NCBI RefSeq assembly: GCF_932274485.2
Contig: NC_065886.2
Coordinates: 46,363,501-46,427,500 of the forward strand
Direction: 5' to 3'
Length of the DNA stretch: 64,000 nucleotides
Source of the DNA: Patella vulgata
Lineage: Eukaryota; Mollusca; Gastropoda; Patellidae
Made by a program: the position numbers and the translations under genes. Each line of letters begins with the position of its first letter. Position 1 is the first letter of the stretch. The notes under the pieces were generated by a model. That model made no database searches. It had not been told where the DNA came from and saw only the letters and a program-made list of their open reading frames with translations. Positions 25,501-34,564 of the stretch are shown piece after piece.

Positions 25501-26358
25501 CACTTTATCAATTTTAGTAGCTTCGTCTATAACCGGAGCATTTCTCAAGCAAAATCCAACAAGAAGCATACCTAATAGTAATAATAAACATTTTTATACA
25601 TAAAATATAATAACAAAATTTAATTAATAATTGCGTATATCTAAAATGACAAGACCGTTTTGACTAGGGTAAAAAAATGAAAGTGCGATTTAATCATAGT
25701 CTTGTTGTGCGGGTGTTATCTAAAGGGGTGAGGGTCTTTGACAGTACCCACTGACGCGATCTTATCTGTTAAAATACTATAATATAAGAATCTATAGTAT
25801 AATATCGATGTGTTAGTGTCAAAATATCCCAAGGACATTGTACTCTTAAATTTCCAGTAAATTGATATCATTGTCAGCCTGTTGTTGAACCCATCACATG
25901 GATAACTGCTCTAATAATTGACAGCGAGATCAGTCGGCTACACACACATCAAGAATAACTAAACAGTTTACGTGACACAATAACAACTTACCTAGAAGAG
26001 ATGGAAAGGGAGTTAACTCCACAAAAGCAGCTGCTAAAACACAAGCGTAGATGAGTATTAACAAACCGAAAAAGTTTCCTCCAGGTAATGCTTGCTCACC
26101 AGTTAAAGCCCAGAAAGTTCCCCAAATAGCTATTGCACCTATAATTTTGGTAACCCACATTGCAACTTTTCCATGTATTGGACACATAAAACTGTATTTC
26201 AGTTGGTGCCAACATCCCGAATTTTCGTTCAGTTTGTAATTTTCTGCCAAAATTGGTTTACAAAATTCCAAAATTCCGTTTTTAATTCTTTGTAACTTCG
26301 ACTGGCTCTCCTGTGCATTTTGAGGCACGTTCAGTGAAGAATATGAACCGTTCTTCAT
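16366..26358 (-). CDS. SLC9B: SLC9B-family (NHA1/NHA2) sodium/proton antiporter, complete 10-exon gene
   Basis: Coding exons, in transcript order, are 26358-25992, 25571-25484, 23086-22904, 22020-21845, 20932-20826, 20204-20043, 19472-19364, 18698-18562, 17813-17736 and 16578-16366. All introns are GT-AG, and the total is 1620 nt (539 residues plus TGA), close to human NHA2. The family is a CPA2-type multi-helix antiporter that exchanges Na+ or Li+ for H+ at plasma or organelle membranes. Recognisable blocks are LPGGNFFG and the PSLLG loop (exon 1), LVRAGSGLDPRALKK (exon 3), VSPAVVVPSM and SLNDVFAISGF (exon 4), and SWLPKATVQ followed by AAIGP (exons 8-9). From memory of human NHA2 numbering, E215, D278, D279, R432 and K460 correspond here to E190, N253, D254, R411 and K439, so the first aspartate of the pair is Asn. 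The start is the first ATG, in purine-rich context, and fits the family N-terminus. Whether it is NHA1 or NHA2 cannot be said. Confidence 0.95.
16830..17189 (+). mobile_element. TTAA-flanked MITE, copy 7 (SLC9B intron 9)
   Basis: Between TTAA 16826-16829 and 17190-17193. Core words AGCTGACAGTTCTCGC, TGAGCCGAGTTATTGG and ATAATAAACAAAGTCTAG match. The left tip has lost its ATACATTATG motif. Confidence 0.75.
17435..17695. repeat. Dispersed repeat, copy 1
   Basis: Shares GACCGACATTTTTATTT, AGTCGAAAACACTAA, AATGTTTATTTACTT and AGACGCAAAGCGAATTAG-type order with 47600-47830. Family unknown. Lies in SLC9B intron 9. Confidence 0.5.
17736..17813 (-). CDS. SLC9B: SLC9B coding exon 9
   Basis: 26 codons in phase 0: AAIGPVALDTARAKGA then SDEIIDFATN. 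It directly follows PKATVQ, as in the family block PKATVQAALGP. Acceptor TTTTAG, donor GTAAGT. Confidence 0.92.
17891..17982. repeat. Two-copy 45-bp tandem repeat
   Basis: The unit beginning ATACTTAAAGATTAAAG repeats at 17936 without visible differences; recent duplication in SLC9B intron 8. Confidence 0.9.
18367..18490 (-). mobile_element. SINE family B fragment
   Basis: Tail GAAATGAAATGAGATTTAACG, then GACTGGGCTAATGAAGACGG. The head is lost. SLC9B intron 8. Confidence 0.75.
18562..18698 (-). CDS. SLC9B: SLC9B coding exon 8 (R411 and K439)
   Basis: Begins ALGMLTLFVGLVFRLI and ends LTVSWLPKATVQ. R411 and K439 are 28 residues apart, the same spacing as human R432 and K460 as I remember them. 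Donor GTAGGA. Confidence 0.94.
18790..18925 (-). mobile_element. Short LINE 3' fragment
   Basis: Minus-strand reading RINFKILLLTLKSINGM then APCYLTELLV matches the C-terminal block YRIDFKILLLTFKCLN of the larger LINE at 13340-14525. It is a second, truncated relative in SLC9B intron 7. Confidence 0.75.
18926..19363. other. Remainder of SLC9B intron 7
   Basis: AT-rich, no feature recognised beyond the splice sites. Confidence 0.4.
19364..19472 (-). CDS. SLC9B: SLC9B coding exon 7
   Basis: Reads YPIKPALAKCWQVFQPLL then FGLIGNAVSIENLQSGNVG. The WxxxQPLLFGLIG block is typical of the family. Acceptor TTTCAG, donor GTAAGT. Confidence 0.93.
19492..19610 (-). mobile_element. SINE family B fragment
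   Basis: GTTTAACGTCCTACTTTTC, CTAATGAAGACGAGC, TGCAGTGTGCTATGGGG. SLC9B intron 6. Confidence 0.75.
20043..20204 (-). CDS. SLC9B: SLC9B coding exon 6
   Basis: 54 codons in phase 0, with acceptor CCAG and donor GTAAGT. It encodes two hydrophobic stretches joined by FRVVKFPGAGALGT and ends GWRARGWEDH. Confidence 0.93.
20231..20825. other. SLC9B intron 5 sequence
   Basis: No repeat or ORF I can assign; the ORF at 20513-20767 lacks motifs. Confidence 0.4.
20826..20932 (-). CDS. SLC9B: SLC9B coding exon 5
   Basis: Encodes NIFHGPLEIVLGI followed by a glycine/valine-rich helix and WYIPNKNS. It ends in phase 0 at GTAAGA. Confidence 0.92.
21120..21390 (-). mobile_element. SINE family B copy
   Basis: ACGAAATGAAATGA tail, TTGAGTGTGCTGTGAGGG, TTTTCCATCCCATACGG, TCGGCCAACATC, then head with GTTAGCTATTCAACG. 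SLC9B intron 4. Confidence 0.8.
21585..21762 (-). mobile_element. SINE family A copy, head missing
   Basis: GAGAGAAATGAGTGCTAACG tail through CCGGAGGATTCGGCG and AAACCCACGAGGTTGG. The tRNA-like part is absent. SLC9B intron 4. Confidence 0.8.
21845..22020 (-). CDS. SLC9B: SLC9B coding exon 4 (ion-binding N253-D254)
   Basis: Encodes SAVSPAVVVPSMIGVQ, the GYGVAEGIPTL loop and CSLNDVFAISGFG. The dyad is Asn (codon 21902-21900, AAT) then Asp (21899-21897, GAT), where human NHA2 has Asp-Asp in SFDDILAITGF. Flanks are AG and GTAAGT. Confidence 0.95.
22102..22330 (-). mobile_element. SINE family B copy, diverged
   Basis: GGTTAACGAAGACGAC, CCCAGGCAGCGGAGATACG, TTACGTGCACGTTACTGTG, TCTCGACCAACACC. 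SLC9B intron 3. Confidence 0.7.
22331..22903. other. Rest of SLC9B intron 3
   Basis: No recognised feature; the minus ORF at 22596-22793 has no motif and is interrupted by no splice logic. Confidence 0.4.
22904..23086 (-). CDS. SLC9B: SLC9B coding exon 3 (contains E190)
   Basis: Acceptor TTTCAG, donor GTAAGT. It encodes TIALVVILVRAGSG and then IAEAVSVAVLAHY. The Glu in IAEAV sits 63 residues before N253, the same spacing I recall between human E215 and D278. Confidence 0.94.
23320..23571 (+). mobile_element. SINE family A copy
   Basis: Head GGGCGAATGGTCTAAG with B box GGTTTCGATCCC, centre GGTCCTCTAGTTTGC, tail GTGTCGAGTGGATGTTAAACG then CTCTCTCCC. SLC9B intron 2. Confidence 0.85.
23572..23990. 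other. SLC9B intron 2, unassigned stretch
   Basis: 23650-23760 resembles a worn tRNA-like or SINE segment, but I cannot support a family. Confidence 0.3.
23998..24265 (+). mobile_element. SINE family B copy, 5' truncated
   Basis: CCCTTGTCAGTGGTACATA, TCGTTCGGATGGGACG, then CAGTTGGAATTGTATTGC, and a tail of GACGTTAAACGTTATTTC. SLC9B intron 2. Confidence 0.8.
24266..24700. other. SLC9B intron 2, AT-rich stretch
   Basis: No gene or repeat recognised. Confidence 0.4.
24701..25226. mobile_element. GC-richer inverted-repeat DNA element
   Basis: The ends GACAGACGAACGTATTTTTT (24704) and the inverse of CAGACGAGCGTATTTTTT (about 25200-25220) pair. A third copy of GCAGACGAGCGGAT lies at 25021. The interior is rich in CGATCG words and clearly richer in G+C than its surroundings. 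The overlapping ORFs are not supported as genes. SLC9B intron 2. Confidence 0.65.
25484..25571 (-). CDS. SLC9B: SLC9B coding exon 2
   Basis: Acceptor ATTAG, donor GTATA. It reads MLLVGFCLRNAPVID then TKIDKVWASTLR, matching the family block where human has a LRNIPVIN-type sequence. It completes the Gly codon from exon 1 and ends with two bases of an Arg codon. Confidence 0.93.
25572..25991. other. SLC9B intron 1
   Basis: A plain GT-AG intron with no repeat recognised. Confidence 0.6.
25992..26358 (-). CDS. SLC9B: SLC9B coding exon 1
   Basis: Starts MKNGSYSSLN and ends PFPSLLG with one base of the next codon, then GTAAGT. It carries a cytosolic N-tail, the CPIHGK motif and the first two membrane segments (about residues 68-116). 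Confidence 0.93.
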
Positions 26359-26838
26359 CCTTCCCTCCTTCTTGATCTGACCTCTGTCTTAAACCAACTC
26401 GTTGTTCCCTTAAGAATAAATGAATCATTCAAGTGATTTAGGTGTTATGCAGTACTGGACAGGGGATATCAAATTTCCTTTAACAGAGAAGCATTACCAT
26501 TATGTTAGTGGACATTATCAATCGTCCATTGTGAAAGCGAAAGGGGAGGACAGGGTAATTGCATTTCGTCCATGTTGTGTCGGCTACTTCATCTAAAATT
26601 ACAGGTTTAATAGTCCAATGAAAGCTGTATATCCATCTGTCTGCATTATACTATACATGAAAATGGTGCAAGATTAATTCTAAAGTTTAATGCAAGATTA
26701 ATTATAGAGTTTAAACTAACGTTACATAACCGCTTACACAATAACAACAATCGATAAACCTGTAAAATCTTTAAAATTACCCTTCGCCCTTATTTGGTTA
26801 CACACAAATTAAAATGTCAAAATTAATTTACTTTTTAC
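26359..26838. other. SLC9B 5' region
   Basis: Upstream of the start codon. I saw no firm TATA or initiator, and a 5' non-coding exon may exist. Confidence 0.4.
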
Positions 26839-26956
26839 TAAAAATATAATTTCCGGCTAAAAGGGGAGGCGTGCGAGTGCAGTGCATATTTGTGTCGAAC
26901 GACCTTAGATATATGCACTCGCACGCCTCCCCTTTTAGCCGGGAATTATATTTTTA
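26839..26956. repeat. Near-perfect hairpin, 43-bp arms, 32-nt loop
   Basis: Arms 26839-26881 and 26914-26956 differ at a single position by eye. The core GGCTAAAAGGGGAGGCG and GTGCGAGTGCA is GC-rich within AT-rich flanks. It sits about 480 bp upstream of the SLC9B ATG. Confidence 0.9.
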
Positions 26957-27840
26957 CAAGACACACCGTAAAACTGGCTTAATTAATTACAACAATAATG
27001 TTGTTTTTAGGTATCGGAAATTTAAAAAAAAAACAGTAGGTGGAGGCGGGACTGCTACCCAATACTCTGCTTTAATATCAATATGATTAATTTAAATATT
27101 GTCCCTGCCCCTGGCAAAGTGAGGTACTTTATAAATGGACCGTCATATATTTAGCTTTGGGGAGCCATAAGGGCACCCTGGCTACAACTACCAGCCAACA
27201 GCTTTGATATGCAATCTTAGACATATCCTAATATTATATCATAGTTCCCGCCAATCTTTAACGGTCCCCGAAACATTGGAAATATTCCAATAAATGTTAA
27301 CATATCTACTCATATTCGCGATTCGTGCAGTTAAATAGCCAAGTGAATTGATAACATGGATTTCAAGCGTGGCTTTTCATTACTTTGTTAATTCACATAA
27401 GGTCGCACTGTTCGCAAATTCACCTAATTCGAAAGTATAAAGTAGTAACCAAAATATTTACTATGATAAGTAAGTGTAGCTATTATTTTTAGAAAATATA
27501 AATTAAATATTACCGATTATTATGACATTTATCATTAGCTTTTGACAGAGAGTATTTGCTTTATCTGATTTAAGGATTAGCACTAGTGCGCGAGTTCTGA
27601 TAGATTTATAGTTTGTGACGTATGTAGTTCATACTGTACTTAGCTGGCAACAAACAATATAATGGATTCGGTCTGCGATGACGATATATGATGTTTAATT
27701 TGAAATATCCAAAAATCATAAAACCAATTTTAATCTGAACAATATTAATTTTGGAAATGACGTCACGTTCGGTGTATCGCCCGGCACTAATCGACACCGA
27801 AACACATACCCATAATATGTCCTCCCATTATATTGTTGAT
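26957..27840. other. Intergenic stretch
   Basis: No supported gene. Contains ordinary AT-rich sequence. Confidence 0.4.
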
Positions 27841-27841
27841 T

Positions 27842-27990
27842 GAATGAGACGAAAAACCGAAGTCCAGTGTACACATCGGCGTGAACGTAAAAGAACGCAA
27901 GACATTTGGAATTCGAAATAAGGGTAAAGGGCCGCTATCTGGCAATATATGCCTTCCCGTATGCATTAGCCAGGTAGAACAGTAGGAGGC
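27842..27990 (+). mobile_element. SINE family B fragment
   Basis: GAGACGAAAAACCGAAGTC, GTACACATCGGCGTG, TGGAATTCGAAATAAGG, ATGCATTAGCCAGGTAG. Directly abuts the family A copy that follows. Confidence 0.65.
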
Positions 27991-28000
27991 TAAATCTGTG

Positions 28001-28251
28001 GTGGACGGGGGTAGCCGAATGGTTAGCACGTGCGCGCTGTATCTTAAGGTCTGTCATTGAGTCAACAGGTGTGGTTTCGATTCCCCGGCTTTACGTAACA
28101 AGGAGTAGGGTCACCTGTCAAACCTCGTGGGTTTTCTCCGGGTTCCCCCCCCCCCTGCAAAGACCCAAAAGCGCAAGCGCATTATTGAAATAAAATTGAA
28201 CCATAAGTTAGTCCCAAAATGACCTAGTTTGTGTCGAGTGGACGTTAACCC

Positions 28252-28312
<61 letters not shown>
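28001..28312 (+). mobile_element. SINE family A copy with long (TC)n tail
   Basis: Head TAGCCGAATGGTTAGCACG, B box GGTTTCGATTCCCC, centre GGGTTTTCTCCGGGTTCC with a C10 run, tail GTGGACGTTAACCCATTTC followed by about 50 nt of TC repeats. Confidence 0.88.
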
Positions 28313-28314
<2 letters not shown>

Positions 28315-28400
28315 GTGTACAACTTCTTCAGTTTGTATTATATAGTACGGACCATCTGAAGTAATGTAACTTATATTCATGTAATTTGGATGATACAGGG

Positions 28401-28660
28401 GAGAGAGAGATATAGGATTTAACGTCCACTCGACACAAACTAGTTCATTTCGAGATTATCAAATGGTTCAATTTTATTTCAATAATAATTCTCTTACGTA
28501 CATGGATGGGTCTTGAGCAGCGGGGGGAAACGGGGGCCCGGAGAAAACCCACGAGGTTGGACAGGCGACCCTACTCCTTGTTACATACAAGCAGGAAATC
28601 AAAACACTACTTGACTCAGTGACATACCTTTAGATCTAAAGCGTGCGATTAAGACCATTA
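28401..28660 (-). mobile_element. SINE family A copy, tail-to-tail with its neighbour
   Basis: GAGAGAGATATAGGATTT tail, GTCCACTCGACACAAAC, GGCCCGGAGAAAACCC, TGACTCAGTGACATACC. With the copy at 28001 it makes an inverted SINE pair separated by about 90 bp. Confidence 0.85.
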
Positions 28661-28864
28661 TAACAGGTAGGCTATTATCCCAGGAAAATGATCCAGGGAC
28701 ACAAGATCAAAATCTAAAAATGAAACATCCGAAACCCAGAAATTTTCTTTTGTTTCACCGTGCGTTAACGACATTCCAAATAGATATGTTAATTATATGT
28801 GTATAATTTGTTACAAATCAAACAACGACCTGAAAACAAATGGAATGTTAAATGTTATGATAAA

Positions 28865-28920
28865 GCATTCAACGTCCTACTTTTCTGTACCCACCGGATC
28901 AATGGCGACACTAGACATTT
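28865..28920 (-). mobile_element. SINE family B 3' fragment
   Basis: Only TTCAACGTCCTACTTTTCTG and GGATCAATGGCGAC remain. Confidence 0.5.
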
Positions 28921-29203
28921 TTCGGTGCCAGGACCCCAGTCAATGATCACTGACAAATTTTAAAACAAACAAATCCAATCTAATTTTTCCAATTTTCATC
29001 ACTTCCCGAAAATGAATCAGTTAATCCGGACTCGCGCACAACTAATAATAACGTTGACAGAATACTCTTCGAAAGGTCGACAAAATATAATAGTTGCTGT
29101 TTTCCATAAGTATGTGACACTTGATGATTTTATTCACTTAGATTTAAAGGCTAGAAACCAAATAATTTTACCACGTGTTATATGTACTTTATAAATTCTT
29201 TAA

Positions 29204-29498
29204 GGTACATTGTGTAAGAATTAAATCTGTCTATTGTGGGTCTTTTTTTTGGCTTCAAATGTTATATAAACTATTATTCCGACATATATTAACATGACAA
29301 GGCCATACTCAACTCTCTAGAACATCGGGGTGGCAGATATTTAAAATTGGCTAGAACGCCAGCTACATCTTCCAACAGTTATGGCTTGGCTCAGAATATA
29401 GTAATTTGAATGAAATTTTCAATATATGTACTTTTCAGTATCTATTAGTGAACTATTGAACCAAGAACGGGCAGTTCTATATCTTATATATTGCATCT
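29204..29498 (-). mobile_element. TTAA-flanked MITE, copy 8
   Basis: TTAA at 29200-29203 and 29499-29502. TAAATCTGTCTATTG and TTGGCTTCAAATGTTATA match the family, and the tips are worn. Confidence 0.75.
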
Positions 29499-29502
29499 TT
29501 AA

Positions 29503-30640
29503 AGGGAATGTAACATTTCTAATCATTTATTTTCAAAATTACAAAGTAAGCAGGAAGTGACGTAGGCAGATCCCCTAGACAATGCGTATGTCCACGTTTC
29601 TTGTCTAGTGAGAACATACCTAGTGCTTGACATTTTAAAGAAGAATTATAACTTTGATGGCGTTGCTCGATTGGTAAAAAAAACTATTTTCGAGTTGATG
29701 TAATCGAAATTTGAGACAAGCCTGACAATCCCTATAGTTATCATTAATTTATCATTTTGTGGTTTTCGGTGTATTTTACGAACGTCAGTGAAAATATCTT
29801 ATTCTAAGTAGGTCAATACAGGGGTTAAATAATTACATTTATTTTCTTGAACTTGGACCACAAGAGTTATAATTTTACTTTAAATTTTAAATGTACATTA
29901 AACCCAAACTTTAAAAGACAATCTGAATATGTTTTATCACACACAAATAAAATCAGCAATGTTTTTTTATTTTTTTTAATTTTACCTTTCTTTAAATTGT
30001 AGTCACAGATTGCAATGGAAACTATAATACATGCATATTTATCACTGAAAATGGCTTACCCGATCTGCTGTTATTTACTATATTTTCCCAATTTTCTTTC
30101 TCCAATTTCAATACCTCTTTTAGCTAGACTGTCTTGAATGAGAAATGACCGGCTATCAAGGACATCTTGTGTGATCTTTTTCGGGTGATTGACAGAATTT
30201 ATACCTCACATGGTTTAAAGTTTGTAAAACTAACACCACGTGTGCAAAAACACAGCCCTTCACTGTCGTTTACACTATACGTACATATTGGTCAATTAAC
30301 CAACACGATATACACGACAATCTATTGACAACCCTAAAATGCCTTTTTGTGAAAGATAATAAGATGATTACTTGATTATGATAAAACTTTTTCTTTTAAA
30401 AGAAGAAACAACAAGCAACATCTGTGATTCAAGATTTATCTGCATGGTCATTAAAGGTCATGTGCATATGTTTTAGACATTACTGGTCAAAATGGCTGAA
30501 GTAAATTCATCAATATGGTATGGGCTTGACCAATAGATGTTCATTTATCTTCTCACTTGTGGTTTTTGTCAACACACATGCAGCACAATATCAGTGTATC
30601 ACAAAACTACTGCAGATTAATTTGTCGAGCGACTTATTAG
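29503..30640. other. Intergenic stretch
   Basis: AT-rich. No ORF with a recognisable domain and no clear repeat. Confidence 0.4.
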
Positions 30641-30644
30641 ATTG

Positions 30645-30895
30645 GCCATTAAGGGGGTCGCTGTGTGATTTTCCAGTCTGGTTCCTCCTTGTCAGTGATG
30701 CAGGACAAGCGGGCCTGGTGAGGACAATACCTAGTCATTCGGTTGGTCGAAAAACCAAGCCCCCGTGTACACGTTGGTGTGCTCGTAAAAGAACATTTGA
30801 CAGTTGGAATTCAACTGCTACCCGGGCTAAAATTCACTCACAATAAGTGGAGAAAAGTAGTAAGTTATTTTCCGCTTCTTTTCATTCATTAGATT
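30645..30895 (+). mobile_element. SINE family B copy
   Basis: CTCCTTGTCAGTGATGCAGG, TAGTCATTCGGTTGGTCG, CACGTTGGTGTGCTCGT, AACATTTGACAGTTGGAATTC. The tail is worn (TTTTCATTCATT). Confidence 0.75.
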
Positions 30896-32330
30896 ACCTG
30901 GAATACATATATATTAATACAGCATTGTTAGATTTACCAATGTATTGTCCTCAACAGATTAGATTACAATATACAAATAAATCACGATCGGATAAAATAA
31001 TGTCCATAAATAATTTGATCTGATATAAAAGATATCGGGGGTGTTCAAATTAAATTGTATTTAACATTTATCTGATATATCTCCTGTCGTTAGACTATAT
31101 AACCACATATAGAGCCATTGTTGAGATACGTGTATATCTGTGTCAATATATCGACAAGGAAAACAAAAAATCAATCTGATTAAAATACAGATCTACTGCA
31201 AGATCTGGTCGGAGGTCGCGACAGGGTTCGTACGAGCGGCTTTTGACCTATGACGTAAAATATTTGATTAACCAATCAGCGTTGATGTTTCTTGTAGGAT
31301 ACCTACAGTTCCGTACATCGCACACCAACCAGAACGCGGGTTATATAACAACTCTTCCAGATACTAGTGTAGTAAAGACAAGTAAAACGAAATTTTGAAC
31401 TATAAAAAACGAAACGAAATTGGATCTGTGTTTTAATAAGATTGGCAAAAAATGAAACTAAAATTGCGAAATATAATGACCGTGCTGACGAGTCATTAAA
31501 CTCCATTTCTAATCAATAGTTTAATTTGAAAAGAGAGATTATTTCTAAAATTGGTATCAAATATGATTTTAACATTTTAACAGAGTACTTTACCTCCTTG
31601 AAGTCAATATGAATTGTCCTTTAAATCGCCATTTGTGCAATTTCGAACTTCGATGCTTGCTAGCGATTTACAGATACATGTACAAGCACAAGATTTAAGC
31701 AAAAGATAAAACAAAATATTAATATTATTAGTAATATTATATTCTGTTAAGCTCTGCATTTTCACAAAATTTCAACGAAATAGCCTATAGGTCCAAAACC
31801 CATAGTCAACATTTTTCCTGTTATTATTTTTTTTACATTTGACATTAACACTCATTCTAAGGCATATTTTACCCTTTTGTGTAAAGAATCATGGAGGGCG
31901 ACTTCAGATAATTCACTTTGATAGATAAAGACGACCTATATTACTATAGTTGTTTCAAATTGTTTGAAAATACTGCGTCACATTCCGTCGTATTTTTTAG
32001 GGCGTGGAATGTACAGGTGAATGACCATAAAGCCCACTATGCACTAGACGATACATGATGACGACGTAAGATGTAAACGTGGATATTATGGGGGTACCTT
32101 CGAACTGTGTTATCAAATTAAAATAATATAACTATTAAATGACCTTCATAAAGAGCTATATTCGTTGCAATTGTAACTTTGATTTGTAGAATTGATTTTT
32201 GTGAAAATCTGGCTATTTTAATTGGGGAACGTTCAGGGACAAATATTTCAGTCATTTCTTTCAACTGAGATGATCCATGTGGTACATGTAAAAAAAAAAA
32301 AAATATAACATTAGGAAAACGAGATGAAAC
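30896..32330. other. Intergenic stretch with a weak promoter-like patch
   Basis: Around 31270-31345 there is AACCAATCAGCG (CCAAT-box-like) and GGTTATATAACAAC (TATA-like), but no ORF or conserved product follows on either strand, so I do not call a gene. Confidence 0.25.
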
Positions 32331-32339
32331 GAAATACCA

Positions 32340-32730
32340 ATGAAATGAAATGGGGTTTAACGTCCTGCTGTTCTGCTCCAACCGGGCTAATGGAGACGGG
32401 CGTATGCCACACAGTGTGCTATAGGGGAAATTTTGCCCGGACAACGTCGCAACGACCTACTCTTATATCGAATTCCAACTGCCAGGGGATCTCTTACGTG
32501 CATGTCAATGTGTTAACGAGACCTCGATTTCCCGTACTATCCGAACGACTATACACTGTCTCTTACCAGGCCCTCTGTCCTGCACCACTTACAAGAGGGA
32601 ATGACGCCGGAAAACCCCGACGAACTTTCTCGGCTAACACCGGGGTTAGCGAACCAACGAATAAAAGGATGCGGGGTAGTTACAATGACACTGGATCCAT
32701 AACTAGAATGTCTCGGCTTGCTATCTAGGC
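32340..32730 (-). mobile_element. SINE family B copy, near full length
   Basis: TGAAATGAAATGGGGTTTAACG tail split for length: GAAATGAAATGG then GGTTTAACGTCC. Also GGGCTAATGGAGACGG, TTTTGCCCGGACAACG, CTCGGCTAACACCGGGG and a head ending CTTGCTATCTAGGC. Confidence 0.88.
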
Positions 32731-32985
32731 ATGACGTGGACAGAGAAGAACCATCGAAAATGTTCACACGAGTTCGTTTTTGTCAGGGGTCACGCCTTCG
32801 TGGTTTATAAGCAACGTGTCTGTGGTCGTTCTGGTGGAAAGATAAAACGGAGTTCCTTGTACTACTTGGTAGTGGTCGTAAAAGCTCTTTTCGAGGTTAA
32901 AATTTTTAAAGGCGCATTGCACATGTAAGCAGACATAAACATGCTCTGTATGTTAGTCCCAAAATGACCTAAATATAAACTGACA

Positions 32986-33180
32986 AAGAGGGAGAGAGAG
33001 AGAGAGAGAGAGGCGGAATTTAACGTCCACTTAACACATAGTAGATGCAGGTCATTCCGGGACTAACGAATGGTACAACTGTATTCAATTCCTACTCCTT
33101 GTGGGACCGAAACCACGCCATTTGACTTAATGAAGGATCTTATGATCTAAATCGCATACATTAGAGCATTCTCCCGCCCC
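32986..33180 (-). mobile_element. SINE family A copy, internally deleted, (GA)n tail
   Basis: AGAGGCGGAATTTAACGTCC, GGTCATTCCGGGACTAACG, then jumps to CTACTCCTTGTGGGACC and TTTGACTTAATGAAGG. The central domain is missing. Confidence 0.8.
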
Positions 33181-33500
33181 AACCCCGCGCGTAATGACGA
33201 CTCTTACATGAACTCATGTATAGGTATAGATAATCAGTGACAGAGGATGCCTTTCCCAGGACCCGTTTACTCACAATAATATCCTCCTGTAGCCAGAAAC
33301 AGAATTCATGACAAAAACACCTTTTAAAATAATGGGGAACTAAACTCACTATCCCGAATTTGATTTGTTCTAAAAAAAAATACCGATCACACTTGAAACT
33401 ATCCAATCAGCGAAAGGTCAATTCATGTCTTAGCCAACAGCAAGTCCGCGTTTTGTAGAGTTGGTACATAATTATGATATACTATCCAGACTCGCTGTGT
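33181..33500. other. Intergenic stretch
   Basis: Nothing recognised. Confidence 0.35.
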
Positions 33501-33502
33501 AG

Positions 33503-33993
33503 TTTCAAGTTTTTATTCAAGTTTTTATTCATATAGCTGTATGTCATAGACTTTTAGCTTTTAAACACAGTACAACAATGGTAACACATAACATAGAAAA
33601 ATTCATAACATGAAATTTTATAGAAGTAACAGCTCAGATAGTAAGTAATGATTTGCGAAGTTTGAAGGCTTCATAAACATATTAACATAATTTAACTTGA
33701 AGATTTTCATTATCCGTAGACATTAATTCATTAAATGTATAAACAGTTGGGTGAAGTGAATAAAATTTAGGGATATATTTTGTTCTTAAGTGATTTAAAG
33801 ATTTGCAACAAAGTGTAAAGTGAAATTCATCTTCTACAGACTCATGGCATAATTCACATATTCTATTTTGTGCTAATATTTTATAATATCGACCTTCCTC
33901 AATAGATAGGTTTCTACGGATCCCATCCCAGGATCGTATATATTGATCACGTATACGAAGCATTATAGGACCAGGTTTGGGTAAAGACGACAC
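33503..33993 (-). mobile_element. LINE 3' end encoding a CCHC-like C-terminal domain
   Basis: Minus reading includes RSWDGIRRNLSIEEGRYYK, then RICELCHESVEDEFHFTLCC with C-x2-C...H...C spacing, and ends KLC and a stop, with YVYEAFKLRKSLLTI continuing after it. This layout (NRICELC...EDEFHF...C) is the C-terminal region of a multi-copy non-LTR element in invertebrates. The 3' end carries tandem GAATAAAAACTT units (33503-33535). The upstream part is truncated. Confidence 0.75.
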
Positions 33994-34560
33994 TATGGGG
34001 GTCTGGATAGCAGAGACACCTGAATGATCAACTGACCAATTGTCATTTCATTTTCAAATCAGCTGACCAGTAGAAGTGATCTTCTCGCACTTTGGTTAGA
34101 CCCGGGGCTACCATGTTTCATTTCCATTTCTATTAGATATGCTATTTTAAAATTAAACATGTACCAATAGGACTTAAAAGTATGTTACAAATATGGTATT
34201 ATAAGGTCCATGGATTAATCTACTTCTGTCGATATTTTTGATATCAGGAAAAACTGGTGACCACCTTACCCTATCGGATTAATGACACCCCTCGTCAGTT
34301 TCCCCGCATAACTTTAACACATGATACCATTTCTCATTTGTCTGCGAAATAACAAGCTAAAAAATATTATTATGTTTTTATATGGAAGTAATTGTTATTT
34401 GAATCACCAAATTAAAACAACATTTCAAAGGCTATTTTCAAGTAGGTTCGTGCATTTAACCGCCGCTGAAATAACAATATTACAATCAATACCGGTCGGA
34501 ATTTTCTGTTATTTCTGAGAGTACAAACATCCTCTATAAATATTTCAAATATTCCATTAT
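33994..34560. other. Intergenic stretch
   Basis: No supported feature. Confidence 0.4.
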
Positions 34561-34564
34561 TTAA

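Noticed and set aside
26839-26956. microRNA precursor
   Set aside because: Pairing is too perfect for a typical animal pre-miRNA and there is no transcription evidence; kept as a hairpin only.
28111-28380. 89-codon ORF rich in Arg-Glu repeats
   Set aside because: The RERERE stretch is just the (TC)n SINE tail read on the minus strand.
31270-31400. CCAAT and TATA-like boxes
   Set aside because: No gene follows on either strand, so the match to a promoter is not supported.
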